64,000 nucleotides of DNA, taken from Ophiura sarsii. Lineage: Eukaryota; Echinodermata; Ophiuroidea; Amphilepidida; Ophiuridae. Location: NCBI GenBank assembly GCA_035610835.1, contig CM069459.1:27051570-27115569 (forward strand). Reading direction: 5' to 3'. The translations under genes and the position numbers were made by a program. Positions 22,827 through 34,817 of the stretch are shown in pieces. Under the pieces are notes generated by a model, which saw only the letters and a list, made by a program, of their open reading frames with translations, was not told the DNA's origin and made no database searches. The number at the start of each line of letters is the position of its first letter. The stretch's first letter is position 1.

Positions 22827-23639
22827 GCATTAGGTGGAAGTATTTAAGATTTACCCTGGTTATGAAAAGGATGTTTGAATAATCTGAAAGGTGTTTAAAT
22901 AAAGTGAATCGTCGCGTAATTTGATTGAAGTTTTTAAGCTAATGTTACGAATTCCAATTTTGAAGTCATTTCAAATGTTATGCTTTCAACTTTTTGAAGT
23001 TCGATATCATATTGTTTTCAATTACACGGAGAAATAACCCCATCTGATGACTGTTATTGCAAACTTGTCAGTGGGCAGTACTAATTACAAAATCACCTGG
23101 GCATGTTAGCGCACTTAACAGCGTGTGTGATATCATTCACAGCTCTGTGTCACTTTTCGGTTTCAAAGTACAATTTTACACCACTGTATAAACGATAAGC
23201 TTGGACACAGATACGATGGAAGTACGATAAATGACTTGTTATTGTGGGAGTGTCGGGATGCGCTTTAGTATAATTCAAATATGATATGATATATAGGGAT
23301 GTCCCAAAAGTATGGACAACTGTGTTTATCGTTATGGAAATAGTTAGTGAATCATTATGGAAATAATAAAACTTGACTTGGGAAGCTGAGATTTGGGAAA
23401 TGTATTAACTAAATATTATATTGGGAATATATTTTACATTTCAGATATGGCGATTTTAATAGAGGAATGTCCCCTCCCTCATATTTATACCTATATATAA
23501 AAACAGTGAAAGTACTGCAGTGTAGCGCTAATGCATGGGTTCACGTCTGTTGTTTTTATTAGCTTTTTTATACACCAGATTATTTTGATTACTTATTAAC
23601 TAATCAATTTTCGGCTTGGGAATTTATGAAAATAATTAA
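22827..23639. other. Non-coding stretch, no gene seen
   Basis: Holds the second copy of the 22140-22330 module (about 23045-23240), then AT-rich sequence with no recognised element. The phrase AGGGATGTCCCAAAAGTATG at about 23296-23315 resembles the 'GGGTGTCC' phrases of 53880-54630, but is a single instance. Confidence 0.4.
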
Positions 23640-24048
23640 AGGAAGGGTCCCGCAAGCACAACATTGAGTATTATTTGTTAGAAAAATAATTATCGAGCCG
23701 AAATTACGTAATTGTATAGAACAAAACATCTAGTGATAAAAATGAATAAAAAAACTGCCATCACTCAACATGCAATTTTTAAAATTCGCGGCGATCGAAA
23801 GTCCCGGTGTCGATGACGTCAAGGGTATTGGTGCTCAAATTTGCGCATGTGCATTGTATAACTATGACTTCATCGACACCGGGACTTTGAATCGCCGCGA
23901 ATTTTAAAAATTGCATGTTGAGAGATGGCGGTTTTTATTTGTTTTTGTCACTAGTGTGGTGTTTTGTTCAATATAATTACAAAAGTTGGGCTCGATAGTT
24001 ATTTTCCTAACATAAAATGCACAATTTTATGCTTGCGGGACACCTCCT
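23640..24048. mobile_element. Palindromic TTAA-flanked MITE, 409 bp
   Basis: The left end AGGAAGGGTCCCGCAAGCA and the right end inverse of AGGAGGTGTCCCGCAAGCA sit between TTAA (23636-23639) and TTAA (24049-24052). The two halves are inverted copies for most of the length. For example, GCGGCGATCGAAAGTCCCGG (near 23788) pairs with CCGGGACTTTGAATCGCCGC (near 23879). This leaves a ~60-bp centre. Non-coding and foldback-like. Confidence 0.85.
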
Positions 24049-24869
24049 TTAAGAAAACGATATTTTAAAACAGTAGGTTATACATTACAAAAACGACCAA
24101 CGTTTGCCATACGTCACTATGTAATACCACCGACCATACGTCGCTATGTAATTCATACGACCGTACAGACGGCGGTGGGCACGAATGGACGTATATTTTG
24201 AATCTCCGTTAGTTTCAAGGTAAAAATGGATTTTGGATATATGACCCATAAAAATTCATCAGTAAATTATTTCATTCTAAAACTTCTTTGTCCCCAACTT
24301 TAATAAGCCGTCGCTAACTGTTCGTCCCATTCGCTTGATCACGTAACCTCGTACGCATGATTTAACCTTGAATATTCGTGAACGAGCCCATGACCGGCAT
24401 CATCTGCGACCGTACGACGCTACATGTATGTTATACTACCGACGAATTGCCATTTTTTTCTGAAGCCCAGCGTGTAGTGATATTTATTTTGCAACTGCTG
24501 CCCCTAATTATTCTAATTGAATCTAACTGATGTTCGGTATCAGTCATGATATTAACTGGTCTATATATGGTACTCATAAAACAATAGATATATATCGAGG
24601 GTTTATAGCCATAATGCCCTAACTACAATGGCTGCCATCTATTATAATAATAATAATAGGGTTGCATCTTTACAAGGGTGCATCATTATATAGCATCAGT
24701 GTACAGGATATGGCAGCTATTACACACAATGACTTTTCAGATCACTATATCTCACCAAAGAAAACCCCATATCTGCAATAGCTGCTTCGAGTTACATTTA
24801 GTTTAAACAAATTACTCAACACATTTATTAAACAACTGGCAGCTATTATAGCTTGGGGCTTGTGGCACT
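24049..24869. other. Non-coding stretch, no gene seen
   Basis: Contains short repeats CATACGTCACTATGTAAT / CATACGTCGCTATGTAAT (about 24110-24155) and an ATAATAATAAT run near 24643-24658. No gene or bounded element is seen. Confidence 0.4.
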
Positions 24870-27055
24870 ATAAGTCCTCGATATTAGTGTACCGAGATCG
24901 GTGTTCTTTTTTTTACTGATATAATCTAATGAATACTGACCGAAAAATGATTGTCATCCAGGCATGAATTACTGTCTAACTGTTATTACATACATGTCAT
25001 ACTATCAGGGAACTAATAATTGCTATGTCACCGGGGTATGTCACTGTACTAAATAGCGCGTGATATCCGTCCAAGCTACCACCCGTCAGAATTCAACTTA
25101 CATGTAAGTTTCAAATATTGACTTATCATAACATAATGGTACATCAGAATAGAAGAATTTAAACTATTCAACGGCAGACATAGGAGCATTGAATACCCGG
25201 AAATAAATATTTTGAGAATAGAAGATTTTTGTATTTTTCTTTTATTCTAATTATATTCTAATTTCTTTTATTCCATTTATATCCCAAAGTATGGTTGTTT
25301 GAAGCAAAATTCAAATAAAAGTCGCAGTTTATAGAATATATATAATACATATACATATAACAATGTAACCTCAAAGGCTTCTTTATGCTTCTCAGACCCT
25401 TAGGTCCAATCTTACCAGCAAGATCCTTTGGGAAAAGCTCATCGTTGAAAATTGGATTTAGGCCTACCCGTAAAGTGTATTGATCCAATTTAAGCAGACA
25501 TGATATCTCTAGGTAAAATTGTAATGCATTTCCCTTAAATCACCTGGAGAAAAAGAGAATTTATAGGACGACTTTAAGCTGGTATTACGATTGGACCATA
25601 TTACACCGACTCAATTGGAAAAGAAACAGAGTATTATTTTGATACAGCCAGTACACGCATTACAGAATGGATACAGTTCGATTTCCTGCTCGATTTTAAG
25701 ACAATCAAATTCCTCCATCAACTTACAACTGGTTCCCCGTCGTACGTGATATCATTCACGTGAATGGACTCAAATGAAGAATTATCATTCAATTATGTTA
25801 CCAAGGAGAAAGGCGATGTCCATTTTCTATTATTGGATTATCCATTGATCTGCTGTGAGTGAACTTGAATTAAATGAGACGGTTGCGGATGCAGACGTGA
25901 CTGTGTGGCAATATCAGAAATAGGTTAATGTACACGTTGATTTTCAGTGTGCGGATGCATTCTGTTTCAAAGCCATATTATACGATATTTTTCTATATTA
26001 GGTTTTTCCTCTCTAAATGCAATTTGTTTGTCAAATTAAATATATAAACATTGAACTAAAATATTGTCTAAGTTACAGAGCAATAAGTTTCCTAATTACT
26101 TCAAAATTGAAAGAGAGAAAATAACTAATAGCTATTCCATTTGAAATACATACACCCCTTATGGACGAAACTACCTATTTCAAATGGGGTCGCCTGCATG
26201 AGTGACGCCATTTGAATCTACACTTCCTGTGTCGAAGATGCATAGGTCAACTTTGACTAGTTCACCTAGGGTGAACTAGCGGTACACTTTGAGACATTTC
26301 AAATGGATCTGGGTAGCAACCTAAGGCTTTTTAAAGGTTAAAAGTTTGTCATAAGAGGGTGTATTAGATTTCAACTGAACTAGTCCAACAACCGACTACC
26401 AACAGTGCATATCAATGTGTTTGATCTCTTTATAGTGGTTTGGCAACTTTACTTGATATCTGGAAACTGGTTCAGAAAAAAAGCCCGATGTCGGCTTACA
26501 TTTTCGGTCAAGTTTAGCCACGAGGTTGAGCGTATCCAAACTCATCATACGTATGAGTATGGGTAATTATGTTTACTGCATCGAGCATTTAATTTATTAA
26601 ACGTCAGTACGTCAATGAAATGATGTATCGCACAGCTTCGTGCAGTCATATCAAACAACTGAGAGCATCCGGCTCTAGGGATAACCATGAGAGTTGATGT
26701 ACCATATAGCGTTGTCTGAGGAGATAAAGCGCCAAAGTGAACCGTTGTCGGACGACAAATCTGTTGGGAACATTTTATATTTTCACACGCAGAGTGTTGA
26801 GGTGATTAAGTATATTATATTAAAATGGATTGCGTAGCTATCAAAACTGTCAGTTATTGAAGTAATTGTGGGGGTGAAAGGTGTATTATATGAACGTCAA
26901 GAATGAATTATTACCGCTCTTAAAATCTCTACGGTATTTATTAATATTAACATTTTACGCATCCTAAAATATTGGTTAACACACTACGGACAATACAAAT
27001 AAAGTGGACAGGGTATAATGACATTATATGACGGATATTAACACCTTCTATCTTT
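24870..27055 (+). repeat. Diverged macro-unit (third relative of A and A')
   Basis: Collinear with 2810-5225 and 30690-34205 but clearly more diverged. Shared landmarks: TGTCATACTATCAGGGAACT and GCTATGTCACCGGGG (about 25000), GCGCGTGATATCCGT, ATTACGATTGG, GACGGTTGCGGATGCAGACG, GCATTCTGTTT, CGCACAGCTTCGTGCAGTCA (26630-26649). It retains ACTACCAACAG...GTTCAG (26394-26477), as A' does and A does not, so that block is ancestral and was lost from A. It lacks the PIF/Harbinger-like MITE. No gene. Confidence 0.75.
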
Positions 27056-27057
27056 AA

Positions 27058-27570
27058 AGGGGCACTGAGAGATTTCACACAAAAGTGAAATTCGATATTT
27101 TCACATTGTTTAGATAGATGATATACATAGAAACCCTCTCATGTACGATTTCTTCAAAAAAAATCAGTATAAATGAAAAATAAAGACATTTTCTCAGCAT
27201 TTCCGAAGGAATATTTAGTGCTTTTCACTTTCTTGTATTTGGGTAAAAATCACCACCAATTGAATCAGGGAGTTCATGACTAAGCATCAGGTAATAAGCC
27301 AATGGTGGTCTTCAAGGTAATTTTGAATAAACATGTACAAAATAAGTGAGACGCCATCTGTGGCCTTTTAAATCAATATGGGTATTTTCGATGTGATCAT
27401 TTAGAAACTCAAAATGTTAGCAAATCCATGAATTTCACATGAAATACTGCAAATTAAGCTCTATAATTTTGGTTGGTAGTTAGTACGTATATAAGCATTA
27501 AGAATATGTGAAAAACCTAACTTCTGAAAAATTTGAGGCATCCCTCCAAAACGGATCTCTTGGTGCCCCT
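27058..27570. mobile_element. TTAA-type element, 513 bp
   Basis: Ends AGGGGCACTGAGAGAT and the inverse of AGGGGCACCAAGAGAT lie between TTAA (27054-27057) and TTAA (27571-27574). In the relatives at 5205-5240 and 34195-34230 the site is empty: CTTTAAACTGACGCC...TACTGGAAGCTATGC runs through, and here the right flank continues CAGTCGTGTC...GATACTGGAGGCTATAC. Kolobok/piggyBac-type by TTAA and ends. No coding frame of note. Confidence 0.85.
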
Positions 27571-27774
27571 TTAACAGTCGTGTCATTTGATACTGGAGGC
27601 TATACTATCAGTTTGGTTGTTCCTTGTTCCATAGGTACCGTAGGAAATCCACGGATCCTAAATTGGGCTATTCCATTTGGCATTACACTGATTTAACATT
27701 AAAATAAAAATGAACTAAAATAAACCAATAATTCTCTAGGATTTGAAAGAAAAATTCGTCTGGTGTATTAAATA
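27571..27774. other. Short non-coding spacer
   Basis: Continuation of the diverged macro-unit after the TTAA element, then AT-rich sequence. A 62-codon frame overlapping the element and this spacer (27508-27696) crosses the insertion junction and is not a gene. Confidence 0.45.
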
Positions 27775-28168
27775 GTGACGGATGTTGATTTTATATAATT
27801 CTTACGAAATTAAATGGAAAGATACTAAATATCAAGTTCTTCAAAGTTTCGAATCTCAGTTAATTAATAATCTTAATTAAAATTTGACAATCTTTGACGT
27901 ACGTTGAGAACAAAGAGTTTGGGTTGTTTCCATAGTGACGAATGGATGTTAAGCCCTGTGCCATAGAAGCAAAATATTGATATTTCAAAGCGGTGAATCT
28001 TGGTCATCGACTCAACATCCTCATAATGTTTTAAACATAAAGCAAGGACATTGGAGTTGACATGGACGTCGATGTGACGGATATTTAAAAAAAATCACCG
28101 ACTGTTGTATTACATATTGACGGATGTTGACTGATGCGCAAGTATAGCGAAAATTCAACATCCGTCAC
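27775..28168. mobile_element. Candidate MITE with GTGACGGATGTTGA ends
   Basis: GTGACGGATGTTGA at the left is inverted as TCAACATCCGTCAC at the right, each bordered by TA (27773-27774 and 28169-28170). Further GTGACGGAT-type motifs occur inside in both orientations (about 27941, 28075 and 28118) and once outside (28217). A TA duplication would fit Tc1/mariner-like elements, but two bases are weak evidence. Confidence 0.5.
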
Positions 28169-28549
28169 TATGTTAAAACAATATTATAATTGCCAATGAA
28201 CGTATTTTTAGTGTGACGGATAGAATGTACATGCGCATAAAATGTGAATATCATCTAGGTAAATGTTGCTAGATCTTTAAATTGTTGTTGTTTTTTTACT
28301 GGAAATATTTGCGATTACAGTCGAGCTCGTCAGAGATGTGGTCTATTCATGGCCGTCTTTTAAAAAATCAAGACGGCTACCCTACCTATTTTCTGGACTT
28401 TTTTGATGACAAAGAGTTATCATCTTTAAGAAAAAGTCACTCTACAAGGATGGGACCTTGGATCAAAATTAATTGGTCTAAAACTGTTAAAACAGAGTTT
28501 TATATCGGTATTTTGGTTCTATGGAGCTTTAATTAGTTGTGTGCACTCT
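28169..28549. other. Non-coding stretch, no gene seen
   Basis: Includes an 84-codon frame (28282-28536) with no motif I recognise and no second copy in the window to test it against. I do not call it a gene. Confidence 0.35.
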
Positions 28550-28735
28550 GAAAGGGTTCAAAGCTGATGAAAATAATAGTCAGCTACAATACCTTAACCC
28601 TAACTCTACCCCTACGTTTTTCAGATTTTTTGTTCAATGTGGAAAATTGACCAAAATATTCCCCCAATCCCCCGGGATTTAAACCACGGGCCTCCAGCAC
28701 CAATGTCCATCTCAATTCCACTACACCACGGCTTT
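28550..28735 (-). mobile_element. tRNA-derived SINE-like element
   Basis: On the minus strand the head (28735 down to about 28661) reads GCCGTGGTGTAGTGGAATTG with an A-box-like TGGTGTAGTGG. About 45 bases on is a B-box-like GGTTTAAATCCC. The body continues to about 28550. This spacing is that of a Pol III promoter in a tRNA-like head. The acceptor stem is not convincingly paired, so it is a SINE or tRNA relic and not a working tRNA gene. Confidence 0.55.
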
Positions 28736-29166
28736 CAAGGCTACTCGGCTCAGTATATTTCTCCTCGTATAAAGCTGGGGTCCATTTTTTCGTTGAATAA
28801 CTTCCACGCCGGGTGGTACCAACATGCGCAGTCGTGGTATTTTGTGGTATATGGTAGGGTTAGGGTTATATAAACCAAACTTCTAAAACTAAAGCATCTA
28901 AAGGGGTCAGTCAAGATAAACGTTTTTAGTACTTAAAATATGTTTCATTTCAGAAATACCACAACATCGTATTTTCATTACATGCTAATAAGCTTTAATG
29001 ACCATTATGGTACCAACATATTAATTTTAATGTAAACAATGTTTACCGTACGTGAAATGTCTATGTCTGTATGTTATAATGGTTGTCGCTTCCATAATAA
29101 CCAGATTAAGCGATCTTTGTGAAAATTAAGACAACATTCAAGTGTAGATTGTCCCAGCTTAAGCTT
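28736..29166. other. Non-coding spacer before copy A'
   Basis: AT-rich, with no recognised element. The 78-codon frame 28637-28873 overlaps the SINE-like head in the wrong orientation and is not a gene. The stretch ends at AGCTTAAGCT next to the start of A'. Confidence 0.4.
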
Positions 29167-29814
29167 ATTTACATAAATATTATAGTTAACATCAACAGAC
29201 TAAGGCGACTTAAAACTGTCGTTAAATCCCATATTTCCTGTTGCCGATTTCAAGTTAATAGTTTAATCTACCCGATCACAATATATTCATAAGCATTCAA
29301 GTTTGGTTAATTTAATTTCAATACAATCTAAAAGAAACTAAAATATGGATTTATGATGACAAAAACCAATGCATGTATTTATACATAGGGTGGGTACACT
29401 TGGAATATATTTAGAGTCCATACATTTCAAGTCTCAGCATGCTAAAGCTGATGTGTCAAGTACAATTCAAACATAACCGTAATATAAACAGAACCTATTT
29501 TTTTAATTAAACATTTCATTGTGGTAATATATCAATGTACGTTTTCGCAGGATGTTAACATTTCAAGTGGGGTACACCACTGGTTGGAGCAGCTTGCTAA
29601 ACTATTTTATAGGCAATGTTAGAAGTATGGATGAGCCGTTGATTGGAAGAGCCAGGATGGGGCCTACAATTAGATCAGCTTGCTATATAGCCCGGCTATA
29701 CAGGCGAGGGCGTATGTTAAGTCTAGGGCGATACATACATTTATATTTACGTCATATGCAATCTTTAACAATACTGCTATGACGGCAATGACGCCATTTG
29801 CTTCTGCGGAGAGC

Positions 29815-30130
29815 ATTCTCCATCAAGACCATTTCCTATTTATTACCTTGAAACATAAAGTAAATATGGCTATCGGCGCGAACTGCGAGCAAACGGTAAT
29901 TGGTGACTGTTTTGTATAAAACTGGATGCAGTTGACATTGAAAGACCTTTTGTTCTTATTTATTATAAGTACTCTAATCACCGTCCAAACAGAAGGCTGC
30001 AGGTGCTAACTAGTTGATTTCGATAATTTACAGCTCACATTGTGCCTCAATCAATAACTGCTCATGGACATTGCTTTATAAGAAAATTGATTAATTTGCT
30101 TTTGCAGTGGACGTTTGCATAAACAATTGT
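29815..30130 (+). repeat. Conserved module M1, unit 1 copy in A'
   Basis: Partner of 1905-2230 with the same landmarks. Small differences (for example, GAAACATAAAG for GAAACAGAGAG) shift the short open frames, which argues against coding. Confidence 0.72.
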
Positions 30131-30419
30131 AACTGACGCTTCTTATTACCAAAACACATTTTTATAGATACAGCTTCGCATTCCTTGTACGAAGAAATTA
30201 ACCTTCACTGGCGTGAATCTCTGTTGCTACTACGTTATCAATAATGATACTTCAGCCCAAAGATATTGTTATTAAGGCTGGTCCGCTTGTCTGGTAAATT
30301 AACGAGAAATAGAGAAATAGCATTCTTTATGCGGATTGTTGCATAGAATAGTATGTCCTTTTATGGAATACCAGGCTGAATCTAGGAACTTCAACTGCTC
30401 TATCGTGCATCGAACATAT

Positions 30420-30660
30420 CTGTCGTTACAGATATGTTCTGATCTGTCGATACTAGAACATCAAATTGTGTTCCAGTATTGATACTAGAACATGTTTATG
30501 TTCCCGTATTGGACGATACTGGTACACGTGATACCAGTGAGATTTGCTCCAGCGCTGATTTGCTCCAGTATTGAACGATACTGGAACATAATTATTTTAT
30601 ATTTACCAGTATAGGCCGATACTAGTACAGTCCAGAATATGGGACCTAAAGTACACTTTT
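30420..30660. repeat. Palindromic CCAGTATCG array, A' copy
   Basis: Partner of 2490-2800 but about 70 bp shorter; copies of the palindrome have been lost or gained. It ends with GATACTAGTACAGTCCAGAA then TATGGGACCTAAAGTACAC, the inverse of the left edge at 16246. Confidence 0.72.
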
Positions 30661-31817
30661 CCCGATATTTGTGTTCTTTTCTTACTGATATAAACTGATG
30701 AATATTGGCTGAAAATGATTAGCACACCAGAATGGATGCTATCTTACTCTCATTGCATGTCATACTATCAGTGAACAAATAATTACTATGTCACCGGGGA
30801 ACGTCACTGTACTAACTAGCGCGTGATATCCGTTCAAGCTACCCATCATAATTCGACTTAGGTTTCAAGGTTTCAAGAATGGGCTTTCCATAACAATATA
30901 GATCAGAGGATAGCGAAATTGGAACTGGGACATTCTCTAGTGGAACGGCCAGCATGATGAATATTTCAAAACATGCATTAAATACTTGGATGAATACTTT
31001 GAGGATAGATGATGTCCATAATATTTAAATTAATACAACGATCCCCTGAGTGTGCCAACAAGTAGGCCTTAGCATTTCTATCATCATGAATGTGTGTAAA
31101 ATCACTCAACTCATCATACGGTTAGAGCCATGTTATTCTGTGAAATGTCTATTAAAGAATTGAATAATTAAAGATTTATTGAGCAAAAATTCACATGTTA
31201 GGATTTGTAAATAGAAACATTATATATTTCAATGCCCTTTTATTTAAAACAAAAGTTTATCTGCCACATAACGGTGTTTAGAAGCCCAACCTATATCGAA
31301 ATCGTAGCTGGTAAAATGTATACAAATGAGCAATATTCATTGTACCTTTAAATGCTTCCTTTTCCTCTTAAAGTGTATCAATCCAAATTAACATACACGT
31401 GAAATCCATCTTTAATGGATCGAAGTAGGAACAAGGAGAACTTATAGGACGACTATAAATCGAACTCATTACGATTGGGTTATTTTACACGGACCGCCGC
31501 ATATTCAAAAGAAGCAGATGATTAGTGTTGATTCAGCCAGTATACTACAATGAATGGATATAGTTATATATTTGGAGTGAACTTGAATTATATAGATGAC
31601 GGTTGCAGTTGCAGATGCAGACTTGATATTATGGCAACATTAGAAATGAGTTAGTTTACATGTTGCTTATAATTAGTTGCGGACGGGTACATTCTGTTTT
31701 AAGACAGAGTTTGTTATCATAACTTGTCCATACACTGGTGGTTTTCATGTGACGTCCTAACCTGATTTCACTAAATACATTGTGATGTTCCATTTGAAAT
31801 CCATTCACCCATACTTA

Positions 31818-32521
31818 GAGCGTGTTTCTACTGGGGAAGAAACCGCTAATAAACGCTAAGTTTGCCTAGTAGAAACAGGCAGAACCCGCTAAGAATCAGT
31901 ATTTTTGGTAATTCCAAAAACCTTCCCAAATTTGGAACCGGCAATAATCGGCAATAAACCCAATAGAAACAGAAAGACGATAAATCTTAGCGGTTTGCGT
32001 CGTGAACCGTGTCACGCTGGGTTATACACATTGTGAAGCAGTCTGTTTCAGGTGCGGTGGGATTATCAAAATGTCAAATGTCGTGGCCCATCGACTAGGA
32101 TCGATACACTTAGCGGTAACTTTTCGCGAGTAGAAACAGGGGATTAAAAACATACCGATTAAAACTTAGCGTTTATTAGTGTTTATTTTTTCATTAGGTA
32201 ACAAGGCCCGCTTAGCAGCGCTATAAATTGATGCCCAAAAAACCGTCAACAAATTTAAATATTCGCCTTCCACTCCAAGCTGGTTGCTATATATGACATA
32301 ATTCTCGTGTGCAACCAACCGGCTGTATTGAGTAGTTTAAAGGCATGAGCGTAGATGTACTTTACAACATTATGGAAACTTACCCATGCAGTTAATTTAA
32401 ATGTATGCACTGGGTAATCCTCTCGTAGTATTGATAACAATATGTTTACCAGAGCGAATTAATAGCGCTTCTAAGCGGGCAATTTATGTCATGGCAGTGA
32501 CACCCCAGTAGAAACACGCTC
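31818..32521. mobile_element. PIF/Harbinger-like MITE with nested insert
   Basis: Same ends as 3962-4339 and a clean TTA on each side (31815-31817 and 32522-32524). It is 704 bp rather than 378 because extra sequence sits close to its right end (about 32190-32500). Confidence 0.82.
32206..32480. mobile_element. Nested inverted-repeat element
   Basis: GCCCGCTTAGCAGCGCTATA at the left is inverted at the right with GCCCGCTTAGAAGCGCTATT (reverse strand), a ~24-bp terminal repeat with few mismatches. It lies inside the TTA element 31818-32521 and is missing from copy A. The exact insertion edges are wider than the inverted repeats (about 32188-32503) and no target duplication is clear. Confidence 0.65.
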
Positions 32522-32859
32522 TTAGTGTGAATTTCAAGTGGTGTTACCTGCATCGGAGACTCCATTTGGAATCGACACTCCTTGTGTGGACGATGCAGAT
32601 CATGTCTTTCATAGGCATGATAGGAGGGTGCATGGATTTCGACTAGAATAGTCCACTTCTAACAACTAACTACCAACAGAACATATCACTGTGCTATATA
32701 TAGGGTTAGGTAACTTTACTGATATTTGAAAACTGTTTCAGAAAAAACAAAACACCACCGTAGCCGGGATGCATGTTTAGCCAAGTTTGGCCAAGCACTT
32801 AAGCGTATCAACTAAATATTGGTCATTACCTTTACTGCAACGAGCATTTAAAAGGATAC

Positions 32860-33440
32860 TAAGAGACAATTTGGAGGTTGCGACCTCAATAAGGATAAAA
32901 ACCGGGATTTCTACATTTTTACCATTGTATTACATACACAAACTTACAGCTGTAAGGATTAAGAAAAATAAGTTGTCTTTGTGCAATAAAACGTCGTTTT
33001 AAAATATTCTATCCCCGGCTCGGACAGCATTTTATGGTCATTGGGAATAATGTTATTCAAAAAGGTATTTCGTATGTCTAAATTCGTTGCCACCATAATC
33101 GGGAACAGTCACTGTGGCCGAGTGGGCTAAGGCCTTGGTCTAGTGACTTGTATTAGCTATAAACAACTTTTTACTTGTGAGTTCGAATCTCACTGGGGTC
33201 ACTTTTTGTTGTCTTTATTTTTGTAACACATTACGTTGTTTTATTACTCTAAACATTGTGGCAAATTAATTTATACTATACAAATGCTTTTCCCCTTAAG
33301 TGTACGGCTTTCAAGAAGCACGGCGCGGAGTGAAAATAAACTGATTTTGTTATTGAAGTTATTAGGAATCGTATCGCTCTGTAACTCAAAATATATTCAT
33401 GATTTATGATCAGAAATGTCAAATCTGCAAGAAAATATAA
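32860..33440. other. A'-specific insert carrying tRNA-like sequence
   Basis: Missing both from A (4465) and from the diverged unit (near 26592). The boundaries are soft. It contains a 71-codon frame without recognisable motifs and the tRNA-like stretch 33108-33202. Confidence 0.5.
33108..33202 (+). tRNA. tRNA-Leu/Ser-like pseudogene or SINE head
   Basis: TGGCCGAGTGGGCTAAGGCC is a strong A-box and D-arm of the Leu/Ser type. GTGAGTTCGAATCTCAC forms a perfect T arm with B-box. TTTTT (33203-33207) would terminate Pol III. The acceptor stem pairs poorly (GTCACTG with TGGGGTCAC), and no clean anticodon stem is visible in CTTGGTCTAGTGACTTG. I therefore call it a type II tRNA relic or Pol III head, not a working tRNA. 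Confidence 0.4.
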
Positions 33441-34532
33441 TTTCTAAAAATAAAAATGAATAGAGAGCGCCCTGGAAAAGATCACATGATATCCATTTAT
33501 GTTAGTAAACGTCAGTATATCAATGAAATGATGTATCGCACAGCTTCGTGCAGTCATATCAAACAAATAACAGCGTCCGGATCTAGGGGTAACCATTGGA
33601 GTTGAAGTGCCATATAGCGCCGTCTGAGGAGAATAAGCGCCAAAGTGAACCGTTATCGGACGACAAATCTGTAGGGAGCATTTTATATTTGCAAACGCAG
33701 AGTGTTATAGGTGATTAACACTTTCAACCCGGCAGGTGTCTGCAGACGACATTCCAAAATGTCACAAAATGTTTCAAAATGTCACAACTATTGAATTCCA
33801 TTACCATATTTGGAATCGCATTGATAAATGCATTGAAATAGGTACAAACATGACAAGTATTGGTTCAGTAATCCTTGAGATTCCTTTGAAAATTGGGATG
33901 ATTTTGTGACAAATCTGTTTTGTATATGGTAAAACTAATAGCCGCATAGAAAGTGTTTAGCATAATATTGAAATGGATTGCGTAGCTATCAGAACTGTCA
34001 GTTTTTGTGTGGTGTAAAAAAGGTGTCCTATATGGACGTCAAGAATGAAATGTCACCGCTCTGACATCTCTAAGGTCTTCAATATTGAAATTTCCCGCAT
34101 CTAAAATATTGATTAGCTACAATTGCAAAACACTATAGGGACACAAATAATAAAGTGGTCAAGCTATCAATTAGATAACGGATATTACAATTTCAATCTT
34201 TAAACTGACGCCTAATCTGTTACTGGAAGCTATGCTCAAACACTTTGAGTATTCCTTGTGCATATTGTGTGTTTATGTAGTTCTAATAACACGTAACAAG
34301 TATTGTGATGTACGCTTGTGCCGAATGAGGTCCGCGGTCTACCGTTATGTTTCAAGTACCTGCGTCCGCATACTATTTACGAATCTAAGACATTTATTTC
34401 ATTGGGGTGCATCTGACATACATATTCATGTACTATGAATTTGGATTATACCATCGAAAATTGATTTTTAATTCCTAACATTATTTGTTGGTTGGACATC
34501 CTTAGAAAATTTACCATCAAAATCCTGGAGAA

Positions 34533-34817
34533 TTATTCGTAACATTTTACTATCATTGTTACTTCATGATGGATTATTCTGGATCGGTGATACAATTTGA
34601 CATCGTTCACTGTTATAGCGGTTACGAATGAATCATGGTCACTCCTCTCGTTGGGCGTTTGCCGACGTCTGCGGATACCATTTGATATTGCTTCGATTTG
34701 CGCACTGATGTCCGTAGACGTCGGGCGATACCCACCGATGGGAATGAACGAGTCTTCAGGCGGAAACAAACAATCACGTAAAAACGAGGCGGTGTGATAA
34801 TGATCATCATCAACCAC
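34533..34817 (-). other. Copy of the 94-codon open frame
   Basis: This is the A' copy of the frame at 5546-5830, with identical translation and one synonymous difference. The whole 5-kb neighbourhood is almost as similar, so conservation alone does not prove coding. No promoter or polyadenylation signal can be tied to it. Confidence 0.22.
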
